Positions 33,326 through 42,745 of a stretch of 64,000 nt of DNA are shown here, one piece after another. The position numbers and the translations under genes are program-made. Position 1 is the stretch's first letter. Each line of letters opens with the position of its first letter. Origin of the DNA: Parabacteroides sp900760525 (GTDB taxonomy: Bacteria > Bacteroidota > Bacteroidia > Bacteroidales > Tannerellaceae); the NCBI RefSeq assembly GCF_049860805.1, contig NZ_CP187555.1, positions 4,526,001 to 4,590,000 on the forward strand, in the 5' to 3' direction. A model generated the notes under the pieces. The model did no database searches and was not told the origin of the DNA. It saw only the letters and a list, made by a program, of their open reading frames with translations.

Positions 33326-33964
33326 ATGAATAAATATTATATGATTCTGGATAAAATACTTACCCAGGGAAAAACGCAGAATAACAAGAAAGGAAATATC
33401 AAATATCTTTTGAATGAACAATTATCTCTGGTTCCAGCGGATTTGTTGGATATATTTGAAGGGCACAATATCGCTCGTAAAAAGCTCCGACAAGAGTTGC
33501 AATTGTTCATGAAAGGGGAAAGAATGGTGGAGAAATATCAGGAAGCTGGCATAAGTTGGTGGGATTATTGCGGACAGACTCTCGTAAACAGCTATCCGAC
33601 CTATTTTGAGAAGCTACCATCGCTTATCGAGAAAATAAACCGAGAAAAACGGACCAGCAAGAATTATGTACTTTTCCTCGGTTCCACTGGAGCGGAGACC
33701 AATCAGGCTCCCTGTCTGAGTCTCGTACAGTTCCAGATAGACGGCGGGGAACTGGTGTTGTCAGCCTATCAGCGCAGTAGTGATGCAAATTTAGGTCTTC
33801 CCGCCGACATTTATCACCTTTATCTGATGGCTCGACATATCGAACTGCCGTTAAAGTCCATCACTCTCAATCTGGGAAACGTCCATATTTACGAGAACAA
33901 CATTGAGAAAACGTTTTCCCTATTATCTGGAAACGAGAGTGTCCGGTTCGAACTAAACGTATAA
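33326..33964 (+). CDS. Thymidylate-synthase-fold protein, predicted dCMP-type hydroxymethylase
   Basis: 212 residues, shorter than usual (about 264). The fold is recognisable: QAPCLSLVQFQ with the active-site Cys130, YQRSSDANLGLP (148-159), and LGNVHIYENN with His187 and Tyr189. In thymidylate synthases the position after the LGLP-x motif is Asn and reads dUMP. Here it is Asp161 (LGLPADIYHL), the change found in dCMP hydroxymethylases such as T4 gp42. It sits next to a DNA methyltransferase at the prophage right end, which suggests a role in DNA base modification. Normal dTMP synthesis is less likely but cannot be excluded. It is flanked by 12-base direct repeats. Confidence 0.75.
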   Translation: MNKYYMILDKILTQGKTQNNKKGNIKYLLNEQLSLVPADLLDIFEGHNIARKKLRQELQLFMKGERMVEKYQEAGISWWDYCGQTLVNSYPTYFEKLPSLIEKINREKRTSKNYVLFLGSTGAETNQAPCLSLVQFQIDGGELVLSAYQRSSDANLGLPADIYHLYLMARHIELPLKSITLNLGNVHIYENNIEKTFSLLSGNESVRFELNV

Positions 33965-33979
33965 AATGTTGTAAATGAC

Positions 33980-33991
33980 TTGCAGTGTAAA
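33980..33991 (+). repeat. Direct repeat TTGCAGTGTAAA, right copy
   Basis: Same 12 bases as at 33242-33253, lying 15 bases after the thymidylate-synthase-like gene. A shared TGAC is found just upstream of both copies. Confidence 0.6.
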
Positions 33992-34060
33992 CCTACCTCT
34001 TTGATACATGTACCTCCTACTGGATCATTATTTTTGCGCCGACTTAAACGCAAAGAATAA

Positions 34061-34918
34061 ATGAAAAAGATGTATTTACAAGCTCCACTTCCTTTTGTGG
34101 GACAAAAGCGAATGTTTGCCAAAGAATTTATCAAAGTGCTCCAGGAATATCCCGAGAGCACTGTTTTTGTGGATCTGTTTGGTGGATCCGGACTGCTATC
34201 CCATATAACCAAATGTCAGAGGCCGGATGCCACCGTCGTATATAATGACTTCGACGGTTATCGTAAGAGGCTGGAGAATATCCCTGCGACCAATGCCCTA
34301 CTAGCTGATTTACGCCGAATAACGGCAGGATTGCCACGTGACAAATCGATAACAGGCAAGGTACGTGAGGAGATATTCCAACGTATTGAGAAGGATGAGC
34401 GTGAGAGGGGGTATGTGGATTATATCACCCTATCATCCTCATTATTGTTTTCAATGAAGTATTGTCTGGGAGTGGAAGAGTTTAGAAAAGAGACGCTTTA
34501 TAACAATATCCGTAAGACGGATTATCCGCTTGGAGATGATTATTTGGAAGGTTTGACTGTTGTTTGTGCTGATTACAAAGAGGTATTCAATCTGTATAAG
34601 GATGTGCCCGGTGTCGTGTTCTTGGTCGATCCGCCTTATCTTAGTACCGAGGTGGGTACCTATAAAATGTATTGGCGTTTGTCCGATTATCTGGATGTAC
34701 TTGGTATATTGAACGGTCATTCTTTTGTGTACTTCACATCAAATAAGTCCTCCATTATTGAACTGTGTGATTGGATGGGGAAGAACCCGACGATCGGTAA
34801 TCCATTTAAGGAATGTGAGAAAGTAGAGTTCAACGCCAGTGTGAACTACAGTTCCAAGTACACGGATATAATGTTGTATAAGCGTAATGATCAATCCCCT
34901 ACCGATATGTCTGCCTGA
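34061..34918 (+). CDS. D12-class DNA adenine-N6 methyltransferase
   Basis: 285 residues. The N-terminal PLPFVGQKRMFAKEFIKVL and VDLFGGSGLLSH form the AdoMet site, and VFLVDPPYLSTEVG carries the catalytic DPPY motif, in Dam/D12 order. It methylates adenine N6 in DNA. No restriction enzyme gene is nearby, so it is an orphan enzyme, probably protecting the phage DNA from host restriction or serving regulation. It is the last phage gene, 73 bases after the right direct repeat and before the end repeats. Confidence 0.85.
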   Translation: MKKMYLQAPLPFVGQKRMFAKEFIKVLQEYPESTVFVDLFGGSGLLSHITKCQRPDATVVYNDFDGYRKRLENIPATNALLADLRRITAGLPRDKSITGKVREEIFQRIEKDERERGYVDYITLSSSLLFSMKYCLGVEEFRKETLYNNIRKTDYPLGDDYLEGLTVVCADYKEVFNLYKDVPGVVFLVDPPYLSTEVGTYKMYWRLSDYLDVLGILNGHSFVYFTSNKSSIIELCDWMGKNPTIGNPFKECEKVEFNASVNYSSKYTDIMLYKRNDQSPTDMSA

Positions 34919-35038
34919 TCCTTATTGAAACGCTAAACTTTTGGATGTTTTTTCTCTGTTTTTACGGTATTCAAACAACGTTCAAAAGAGAATTAAAACG
35001 GTATGTATGGTTGACTTGATAGTAGACTGCACACACCG

Positions 35039-35110
35039 TTTTTTTACACGCGTCGTTTTTGTAGTTTTTTACACGCATCGTTTTTGCAAAGTGCCACGTT
35101 TCGTTTTGCG
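35039..35110 (+). repeat. Direct repeats near the prophage right end, likely transposase-binding sites
   Basis: TTTTTTACACG-x-x-TCGTTTTTG occurs at 35040-35061 and 35065-35086, a spacing of 25 bases, and a shorter third copy (CCACGTTTCGTTTTG) at 35094-35108. The whole gap 34919-35244 has no other gene. Short, regularly spaced repeats after the last phage gene are typical of transposase-binding sites in Mu-like ends. The exact phage-host junction cannot be fixed without the left end. Confidence 0.5.
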
Positions 35111-35244
35111 GGATTTATCTGCTTGCTGTTTTCGCCTTCCTTCAATTCTGTTTTTTTTACGTTATGAAAACTTTTTTCAAAAAAGTTCCCTTTTTCGTTA
35201 GGGATGCTTCCCGTTTATTTGCTTTATAAACAGAAACGGAAAAA

Positions 35245-36186
35245 ATGGAAAAAGAAACACTATATAAATTCTTTGACGGAAAAGCTTCTCGCGCAGAGAA
35301 GGAAACTGTCCGTACCTGGCTGGAATCCTCTCCCGAAAACGAGCAAGAGCTTTTCAGGGAACGCGAGTTTTTCGATGCGATGATCCTGTCGGGCAGCATG
35401 AAAGCAGCCGGGATGGAAAAGAAATCCCGTCCTTTCTACCGGACCGCCCTGCTCGAAGCCATAAAGATAGCCGCCGTGTTTGCCATTACCGTTGCTTGCG
35501 GAACGTATTTCTATAAGTCGGAAATCCGGAAAATAGGCGAGGCAATGAATACGATCACGGTCCCCGCCGGCCAACGTGCAAACCTGACTTTGCCGGACGG
35601 CACGAACGTCTGGCTGAATGCACGCACCAAAATGCGTTACCCTGCCGCCTTTACGGGTAATAAGCGAGAGATAACCCTGGATGGCGAAGCCTATTTCGAG
35701 GTGACCCACAATGTAGATAAACCTTTTGTCGTCCAGACAAACAAATGTAATGTCGAGGTGCTGGGGACGAAGTTCAACGTGGAAGCGTACGGCGACTCGG
35801 AAGATTTCTGCACGTCGCTGATGGAAGGTGCGGTGCGGGTGTCGGATAAGGAGGAGCCGTCGGAAAGTATTGTCCTGACGCCTAACCATCAGGTCTCTTT
35901 GATTAACGGACATCTGCAGTCGAAACCGATTGCGGACTTCGACCCTTTCCGTTGGAAAGAGGGATTGATTTGTTTTAAGAATATGAACTTTAAGGAGTTG
36001 ATGGCTCGTTTTGAAAAATGCTACGGTATACATATTATTATAGAGAACCCTAAATTAACCGATTATGTCTGTAGTGGTAAATTCCGAATATCGGATGGTA
36101 TAGACAAAGCATTGCGCATTTTGCAGAAAGATGCCAAATATACGTTTGAGCGGAATAAGGATGAATCGGTTGTTTATATAAAGTAA
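35245..36186 (+). CDS. FecR-type anti-sigma factor
   Basis: 313 residues: a cytoplasmic N-terminal helical domain, a TM segment near residues 70-90 (IKIAAVFAITVACGTYF), a periplasmic FecR domain (VPAGQRANLTLPDGTNVWLNA) and a DUF4974 C-terminal domain (LICFKNMNFKELMARFEK). It senses a signal from the TonB-dependent transporter SusC and controls an ECF sigma factor. That sigma gene is normally directly upstream, but here the prophage occupies that place. The SusC gene downstream has the matching STN domain. Confidence 0.9.
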   Translation: MEKETLYKFFDGKASRAEKETVRTWLESSPENEQELFREREFFDAMILSGSMKAAGMEKKSRPFYRTALLEAIKIAAVFAITVACGTYFYKSEIRKIGEAMNTITVPAGQRANLTLPDGTNVWLNARTKMRYPAAFTGNKREITLDGEAYFEVTHNVDKPFVVQTNKCNVEVLGTKFNVEAYGDSEDFCTSLMEGAVRVSDKEEPSESIVLTPNHQVSLINGHLQSKPIADFDPFRWKEGLICFKNMNFKELMARFEKCYGIHIIIENPKLTDYVCSGKFRISDGIDKALRILQKDAKYTFERNKDESVVYIK

Positions 36187-36251
36187 TGTTTAATCTTAAA
36201 AATTATAATGCCTATGATAAAGGAGAAAGGTTAACCTTTTATTGAGAAAAA

Positions 36252-36283
36252 ATGCCGACAAGTGTCCCCACACTTATCGGCAT
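36252..36283 (+). terminator. Hairpin between fecR and susC
   Basis: ATGCCGACAAGTGT and ACACTTATCGGCAT pair (13 of 14) around a CCCC loop. There is no T-run, so it may be an attenuator or processing site. It would lower or separate expression of the transporter operon from fecR. Confidence 0.55.
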
Positions 36284-36332
36284 AGCTTAACACAATTATT
36301 TAACTGTATTAATAAACTTGATTTCCAAAGAT

Positions 36333-39300
36333 ATGAATAAAAAATCTTTGTCGGTGTCTTATTCTGTAAAAAGACCTCGATGTAAACAATTTTTTAGAAT
36401 CATGAGAATAACCACTTTGTTATTATTCGTGTTCATTTTCTGCATGCACGCAGAAAATTCCAGTTCTCAAAATGTAAACGTTACAATTAAAAGAAGTAAC
36501 ACCGAACTTGAGAATGTGTTGAACGATATTGAGAAACAAACAGATTATCTGTTTATTTACAACAAGTTTGTGAATGTGGATAGAAAAGTGTCTGTTAACC
36601 TGAAAAAAGCCTCCTTGGAGGATGTCTTGGCAAATCTGTTCGCCGGAACGGATGTGAAATATTCTGTCGATGGTTCGTATATACTACTGTCTGCAGGTGG
36701 AACTACCACAACTATTCCTTTGTCTGCACAGCAGAGTACAACTATCAGTGGTGTGATTACGGATAACAACGGCGAACCGATTATCGGTGCCAACGTGATC
36801 GAAAAAGGTTCAAAATCGGTTGGAACAGTGACGGATGTCGACGGTAAGTTTACTTTGGTGTTAGACAAGCCTGCCGCTACATTAGTTGTGTCTTATATCG
36901 GTTACCTGACTAAGGAGGTGCCTGTCGGCAACCAGTCTGTTTTAAAGATTATCTTATCCGAAGATACCCAGAATCTGGAAGAAGTGGTCGTAATCGGCTA
37001 CGGTTCCGTAAAGAAAAGTGACTTGACCGGTGCTGTCGGTTCCATACAGGTCGACAAGGTGCAGGGCATCAGCGTGAAATCAGTAGATCAGATGTTGCAG
37101 GGACGTACATCCGGTTTGTATATGGTACAGAATTCAGGTATGCCGGGTGCAAGTTCTACAGTCCGTATCCGTGGCGGTAATTCTATTTCCGGAGGAAACG
37201 AACCGTTGTATATCATTGATGGTATGCCGGTTTATCCGAGTGCGGATGCAAGCCAGACGGCATTAAGCCCGCTGAACTCGATCCCGACATCGGATATCGA
37301 ATCGATAGAAGTTCTGAAGGATGCTTCTTCTACAGCTATTTACGGTTCCCGCGGTGCTAACGGCGTTATCATCGTAACGACCAAGAAGGGTAAAAGCGGC
37401 AAAACGTCTGTAGCGTTTGATGCTTACTGGGGCATTCAGAATATCTATAAAAAATATGACTTGCTGGATTCCCGCTCATTCGAGAAACTGGCAAATGAGG
37501 CATTGGTGAACTCAGGAGGTGCAGCGATATATGACGAAAGCCTGACTCCGGCTACAACGGATTGGCAGGATTTGACATCCAATAAGAATGCACTGACGCA
37601 AAACTACCAGTTGACTGTTTCTGGCGGTAATGATAAAACGGCTTTCTTGACTTCTTTCAATTACTTCGATCAAGAGGGCGTCATCAAAGCATCCGAAATG
37701 AAAAAATATGCTTTCCGGGCCAATATCGATCATAAGATTTCTTCAACGATAAATTTAGGGTTGAGTTTGACGATGACGAAGGTTGATAATAACCGTGTCG
37801 GAAATTCTGTTTTGCGTTCTCGTTTGACTACGCCGCCGAATTTGCCTGTGATGCAAGATGACGGAAGTTATACGTTTAGTGACAACAATGGTGTCATTAC
37901 ATTCGATAATCCGGTTGGAGTTATAAACGAAAAGGTGGATTGGCATACCAGTTTCCGCTCATTGAACAATGCATTTGTTGAATGGAATATAATTAAAGGG
38001 CTGAAGTTTAAATCTTCTTTTGGTATTGATATCGATTATGCCACTAACAAAAGTTATAATCCCCGTTCTGTCTATTCCGGCAGCCAAAAGAGTGGAGAAG
38101 CCAAAAAAATCTCGAATAACACTTATACGTGGATTAATGAAAATATCTTGACTTATACGAATACATGGGGTGTACACTCTTTTACGGGTATGGTCGGATA
38201 TACGCAACAGCAATCGACTTATGATGGTTTTAATGCCGGTTCTTATGGTTTCTTGAATGATAATTTGCAGATGAATAATTTAGGATCGGGTACGACTTAT
38301 ACGGCTCCGGGATCTGAAGTTAAGAAATGGGCTTTGAACTCTTACTTGGCCCGTGTTAACTACACTGTGAATAATAAATACTTATTGACTGCTTCTATTC
38401 GTGCAGACGGTTCATCCCGTTTTGGTTCGGACAACCGCTGGGGATATTTCCCTTCTGCGGCTTTGGCATGGAGAGCTTCTGAAGAACCTTTTATTAAAGA
38501 TTTGAATATCTTTAGTAATTTGAAACCTCGTGTAAGTTTCGGTATCACAGGTAACCAAGATGGAATTGGTACTTATCCGGCGTATGCTTTATTGGGCTCG
38601 AATGGTTATGTGGCAGGTGGAGATAAGGTGACTGGCTATTATCCGTCGCAAGTTGCCAATACGAATCTGAAGTGGGAAACAACTTCCCAGTTCGATGCCG
38701 GTATCGATTTCGGTTTCTTTAATAATCGTTTGACAGTAGTTATCGATGGTTATTACAAGAAAACCCGTGACTTGCTGTTGAAAGTGAAAGTGCCGGGGTC
38801 TTCAGGTTTCTCTTCTGGTCTGAAAAATATTGGGGAAGTCGAAAATAAAGGTTTTGAATTGGCTATCAATGCTACACCGGTTGAAGGTGATTTTACTTGG
38901 AATACGAGTTTAAACCTTACTTATAACAAGAATAAAGTATTAGATTTGGGTGATGTCTCGTTTATTTATCCAAGCCAGCCGGGCCAGGATGAAACCGGAA
39001 TACATTTAGGGCGTATCATACAGGTCGGACAACCTTTAGGAACGTTCTACGGATATGTGTATGACGGACTTTTCAGTACGACAGATGATATAGCTTCTTC
39101 TGCCCAGCCGACAGCTAAACCGGGTGATATCCGCTATAAAGATATTAGCGGTCCGGATGGTGTCCCTGACGGAGTGATCAACGACCTTGACCGTACGATT
39201 ATCGGTTGTGCACAGCCAAAGCTCTTTGGAGGATTCAATAACACATTCTCTTACAAAAATTTTGATTTGAATGTAAATACGATTTTCACGATCGGAAATG

Positions 39301-39713
39301 ATGTTTATAATGGTACGAGAGTTACTATGGAAAATATGCAGGGTTCAACAAATATGTTTGCTTCAACAATGAATTATTGGACGCCTGATAATCAAAACGC
39401 TCCGTTGCCACGTCCGCTCCGTTCAAAGGCTGTGATGCGTGTTTCCAACCAATATGTGGAAAACGGTTCTTATTTGCGTTTCCAGAATATTACGTTAGGT
39501 TATAATGTACCTGCTGAATTTTTGAGCTTTACAAAGTATGTATCGGGATTACGGGTGTATGCGTCTTTGCAGAATTTCTTTACAATAACAAGCTATTCCG
39601 GTGATAACCCAGAAGTCAGCAAATATGGTCAGGATAACTTGGGAGCCGGATATGATGCATTCTCTTATCCATTTGCAAAATCTGTATTGTTTGGTTTGAA
39701 TGTTAAATTCTAA
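36333..39713 (+). CDS. SusC-like TonB-dependent outer-membrane transporter
   Basis: 1126 residues from the ATG at 36333 (a TTG 15 bases upstream is less likely). Signal segment, then an STN signalling domain near 45-115 (TELENVLNDIEKQTDYLFIY), a CarboxypepD-regulatory-like domain (ISGVITDNNGEPIIGANV), a TonB box/plug start (VVIGYGSVKKSDLTGAVG) and a long beta barrel ending in LFGLNVKF. The STN domain fits FecR-sigma control. It works with the SusD lipoprotein to take up a glycan. Confidence 0.95.
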   Translation: MNKKSLSVSYSVKRPRCKQFFRIMRITTLLLFVFIFCMHAENSSSQNVNVTIKRSNTELENVLNDIEKQTDYLFIYNKFVNVDRKVSVNLKKASLEDVLANLFAGTDVKYSVDGSYILLSAGGTTTTIPLSAQQSTTISGVITDNNGEPIIGANVIEKGSKSVGTVTDVDGKFTLVLDKPAATLVVSYIGYLTKEVPVGNQSVLKIILSEDTQNLEEVVVIGYGSVKKSDLTGAVGSIQVDKVQGISVKSVDQMLQGRTSGLYMVQNSGMPGASSTVRIRGGNSISGGNEPLYIIDGMPVYPSADASQTALSPLNSIPTSDIESIEVLKDASSTAIYGSRGANGVIIVTTKKGKSGKTSVAFDAYWGIQNIYKKYDLLDSRSFEKLANEALVNSGGAAIYDESLTPATTDWQDLTSNKNALTQNYQLTVSGGNDKTAFLTSFNYFDQEGVIKASEMKKYAFRANIDHKISSTINLGLSLTMTKVDNNRVGNSVLRSRLTTPPNLPVMQDDGSYTFSDNNGVITFDNPVGVINEKVDWHTSFRSLNNAFVEWNIIKGLKFKSSFGIDIDYATNKSYNPRSVYSGSQKSGEAKKISNNTYTWINENILTYTNTWGVHSFTGMVGYTQQQSTYDGFNAGSYGFLNDNLQMNNLGSGTTYTAPGSEVKKWALNSYLARVNYTVNNKYLLTASIRADGSSRFGSDNRWGYFPSAALAWRASEEPFIKDLNIFSNLKPRVSFGITGNQDGIGTYPAYALLGSNGYVAGGDKVTGYYPSQVANTNLKWETTSQFDAGIDFGFFNNRLTVVIDGYYKKTRDLLLKVKVPGSSGFSSGLKNIGEVENKGFELAINATPVEGDFTWNTSLNLTYNKNKVLDLGDVSFIYPSQPGQDETGIHLGRIIQVGQPLGTFYGYVYDGLFSTTDDIASSAQPTAKPGDIRYKDISGPDGVPDGVINDLDRTIIGCAQPKLFGGFNNTFSYKNFDLNVNTIFTIGNDVYNGTRVTMENMQGSTNMFASTMNYWTPDNQNAPLPRPLRSKAVMRVSNQYVENGSYLRFQNITLGYNVPAEFLSFTKYVSGLRVYASLQNFFTITSYSGDNPEVSKYGQDNLGAGYDAFSYPFAKSVLFGLNVKF

Positions 39714-39730
39714 AAGAGTCTAAGTAGTTT

Positions 39731-41212
39731 ATGAAAAAAATAGTATTTATAATATTGAGTTCGCTCATGATGAGCTCATGTACGGATATGGATCTGATAC
39801 CGGAGTCCAATCTGAGTCCTGAAAACTTCTTTAAATCCGAAGAGGATGCAACTGCTGCTGTCTATGGAACGTATTCGGTTTTTACTGATAATGATATTTA
39901 TAATCAGTTTTGGGAAGTATTGCAAAGCCAGGGAACTGATGATTGCGAGTGGAGTGGTGGTCGCACAACGACCAACCTGGACAAAAATGCTTTAGATAAA
40001 TTTGAGTATGATGGAAATACGAATTTGGTTTATTCCGTTTGGATTAAGCACTATGTCGCAGTTAATCGCTCTAATTTCGCAATAGAAAATATTTCGAATA
40101 TGGGGAACGACCAGATAAAGGATGATGCCAAAAAGAGACTGATTGGGGAAGCTAAATTCTTACGGGCATTGGCCTATTTTAATTTGGTCCGCGTATACGG
40201 AGGAGTTCCTTTAGTATTGAAACAAACTACTTCGTTGGATGGTTTGGAAGTTCCCCGGAATACAGTTGACGAATGTTATGAACAGATTATTTCAGATTTG
40301 CAAGAAGCGAAATCTGTTCTTCCTGCTATCGATCAACTTCCGGAAGGATATTTAGGACGGGCAACGAAAGGTTCCGCTTCTGCTATGTTGGCAAAGGTTT
40401 ATTTGACTCGTGAAGATTACCAGAATGTTGTGAAGGAGACATCAGAAGTAATGCAGATGGGTTATAAACTATGGGATAACTATGCTGATAACTTTGATGT
40501 GGAAAAAGAAAACGGACAGGAATCTATTTTTGAAATTCAGTTTAAACGGAATACACCGGGTGTGTCTGGTAGTAATTATAACGGATATTACCGTCCTCCT
40601 TTCGTAAATATAAATGGATGGGTAGGATATGGTGATGACCCTGTGACCCGTAATCATTATGAATGTTACGAGGAAGGTGATTTGCGTCGGGATATAAATG
40701 TTCGTCTTTATACGAAGGAAGAGTATCCGAATATGTCTTCCAACTATGAGTTCCCTTGTTATGTAAATAAATTTCAGGATCCTTCGCCGTTGGCTGTAAG
40801 ATCTCAAGGAGGGGAAAATAATTATCCGATATTACGTTATTCGGACGTTTATTTAATGCGTGCGGAAGCCTTGAATGCAATTAATACTTCTGATGCAGAG
40901 GCGTATGAGTGCTTAAATGTCATACGTCGTAGGGCTTTTGGACTTAATATGAACGAGGCTTCTGCCATTGATATTAAGCCGGGATTGAGTAAAGAAGATT
41001 TCTTGGATGTAATTCTTCTGGAACGTCGTAAAGAATTTGCATTTGAAGGACAACGTCGTTTTGACTTGGTACGTACGCATAAGTTGAAGGAAGCCATGAT
41101 GGCGCAGAATCCGACTATTGGTGCTGTGGTAGAGGAAAAACATTATCTGTTGCCTATACCTGTGACGGAATTGGATGCAAATAAGTTATTGGAGCAAACT
41201 CCAGGATGGTAA
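39731..41212 (+). CDS. SusD-like substrate-binding lipoprotein
   Basis: 493 residues. Lipoprotein signal ending in MMSSC, then SusD_N (TDMDLIPESNLSPENFFKSE) with TPR-like helices, and a SusD C-terminal domain with LLERRKEFAFEGQRRFDLVR, the hallmark of this family. It lies 17 bases after the SusC gene and binds the glycan at the cell surface as a lid on the transporter. Confidence 0.93.
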   Translation: MKKIVFIILSSLMMSSCTDMDLIPESNLSPENFFKSEEDATAAVYGTYSVFTDNDIYNQFWEVLQSQGTDDCEWSGGRTTTNLDKNALDKFEYDGNTNLVYSVWIKHYVAVNRSNFAIENISNMGNDQIKDDAKKRLIGEAKFLRALAYFNLVRVYGGVPLVLKQTTSLDGLEVPRNTVDECYEQIISDLQEAKSVLPAIDQLPEGYLGRATKGSASAMLAKVYLTREDYQNVVKETSEVMQMGYKLWDNYADNFDVEKENGQESIFEIQFKRNTPGVSGSNYNGYYRPPFVNINGWVGYGDDPVTRNHYECYEEGDLRRDINVRLYTKEEYPNMSSNYEFPCYVNKFQDPSPLAVRSQGGENNYPILRYSDVYLMRAEALNAINTSDAEAYECLNVIRRRAFGLNMNEASAIDIKPGLSKEDFLDVILLERRKEFAFEGQRRFDLVRTHKLKEAMMAQNPTIGAVVEEKHYLLPIPVTELDANKLLEQTPGW

Positions 41213-41223
41213 ATAAGTATTAT

Positions 41224-42603
41224 ATGAAGAGAAGAAATTTTATCAGAAACATAAGTTCTTTAGGCTTGGCATCTGTAGCGATGGGAACATCTTTTGCTGC
41301 AGAAAGTCCCCAAAATAGCATCTCACCGGGAAAATCGAAAATACCGGTATATGATGAGTGGGACGTGATAGTTGTGGGAGGAGGACCTTCAGGATGTGCT
41401 GCGGCTGCGGCCGCGGCACGCGAAGGTGCCAAAACCTTGTTGATAGAAGGAACTGGAGCCTTAGGTGGAATGGGGACTTCTGGCTTACTGAATGCGTGGT
41501 GTCCTTTTACGGATGGTGAGAAGATTATTTATAAAGGAATTGCGGAACGGGTTTTTTCCGAATCAAAAAAAGGTGTACCTCATATTCATTATGATAATTG
41601 GGTACCTATAAATGGTGAATATCTGAAAGTCGTGTATGATGATTTGGTAACCACTGAAGGTGTATCTGTTCTCTTTTTCACAACAATGGCTGCTGTCGAA
41701 ATGAAGCGTAAAGGTGTTGTCGATGCGATAGTTGTTGCCAATAAAGCCGGATTGTCAACTTACAAGGCGAAAGTTTTTATAGATTGTACGGGTGATGGAG
41801 ATCTCGCGGCTTGGGCTGGTGCTGATTTTGTAATGGGAGATGAAAGTGGTTCCGTACAAGAAGGTACTCTATGTTTTACCTTGTCGAATGTCGATCCTTA
41901 TGAGTTTTCTTTAATAGGAAATGTTCATACTAATCGGGAGAATAGTCCGATTCATTCTATTTATGGTAATCCCAAATACCCGTTGGTGAAGGATAAGCAT
42001 ATGAATGACAAGTTGATCGGACCAGGTTTTTTAGGGTTTAATGCAGGACATGTGACTGTCGATAGTACTGATCCTGCTTCTTTGACTGAAGCAATGATGA
42101 AGGGGCGTAAGCTGGTTCGGCAATTGCATGAAGGATTGGTTGAGTTTGAGCCAAAGTCTTTTGGTGCTTCTTTTTTGGCAAGTACGGCTAATTTGATGGG
42201 AATACGTGAAAGCCGCCGGATAAAATGTGATTATACATTCACATTGGAAGATTGGCTTGCTCGTAAGGAGTTTGAGGACAGTATCGGACGCAACTGTTAT
42301 TATATTGATGTCCATAAGCAGGATGCAACAAAGTACCCCCGCTATAAGAAAGGAGAATCCCATGGAATCCCCTTCAGTTGCCTGACCCCTGCAGACCTGA
42401 AGAATGTAATGGTTGCCGGACGCTGTATCTCGACGGATTCCTATGCCCATGGAAGTCTGCGTGTGATGCCACCGTCGCTGGTAACGGGCGAAGCAGTGGG
42501 TGTTGCCGCCGGTCAGATTTGTAAATCCAAATCTCCTGATATTCACAATGTCGATATTCAGCAGTTGAGAAAACGGTTGAAAGAAGTAGGTCAGTTGATC
42601 TGA
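41224..42603 (+). CDS. FAD-dependent oxidoreductase with twin-arginine signal
   Basis: 459 residues. MKRRNFIRNISSLGLASVAMG is a Tat-type signal (RRNFIR). WDVIVVGGGPSGCAAAAAA is the FAD-binding Rossmann loop, and FIDCTGDGDLAAWAG and VMVAGRCISTDSYAHGS support the FAD_oxidored (PF12831) family. It may oxidise a sugar or related compound in the periplasm. The ATG at 41224 is chosen since it begins the signal; an upstream ATG at 41206 overlaps the SusD stop. It is part of the glycan locus. Confidence 0.85.
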   Translation: MKRRNFIRNISSLGLASVAMGTSFAAESPQNSISPGKSKIPVYDEWDVIVVGGGPSGCAAAAAAAREGAKTLLIEGTGALGGMGTSGLLNAWCPFTDGEKIIYKGIAERVFSESKKGVPHIHYDNWVPINGEYLKVVYDDLVTTEGVSVLFFTTMAAVEMKRKGVVDAIVVANKAGLSTYKAKVFIDCTGDGDLAAWAGADFVMGDESGSVQEGTLCFTLSNVDPYEFSLIGNVHTNRENSPIHSIYGNPKYPLVKDKHMNDKLIGPGFLGFNAGHVTVDSTDPASLTEAMMKGRKLVRQLHEGLVEFEPKSFGASFLASTANLMGIRESRRIKCDYTFTLEDWLARKEFEDSIGRNCYYIDVHKQDATKYPRYKKGESHGIPFSCLTPADLKNVMVAGRCISTDSYAHGSLRVMPPSLVTGEAVGVAAGQICKSKSPDIHNVDIQQLRKRLKEVGQLI

Positions 42604-42745
42604 TGTAAGTAGATACCCGTCTGTTATTTTCTGGTTTAAAAAGGAATCGGCAGACGGGTATATTATGTCCTGGATCGAGGATATATGTCGATAAAATATT
42701 TGTACATACTGTTTTAAAGTTTTAATTTGACTATTGGAAATAAAT

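Noticed and set aside
34941..35201. 86-codon plus-strand frame after the methyltransferase
   Set aside because: It runs through the direct repeats at the prophage end; its phenylalanine- and arginine-rich product reflects the T-rich repeats.
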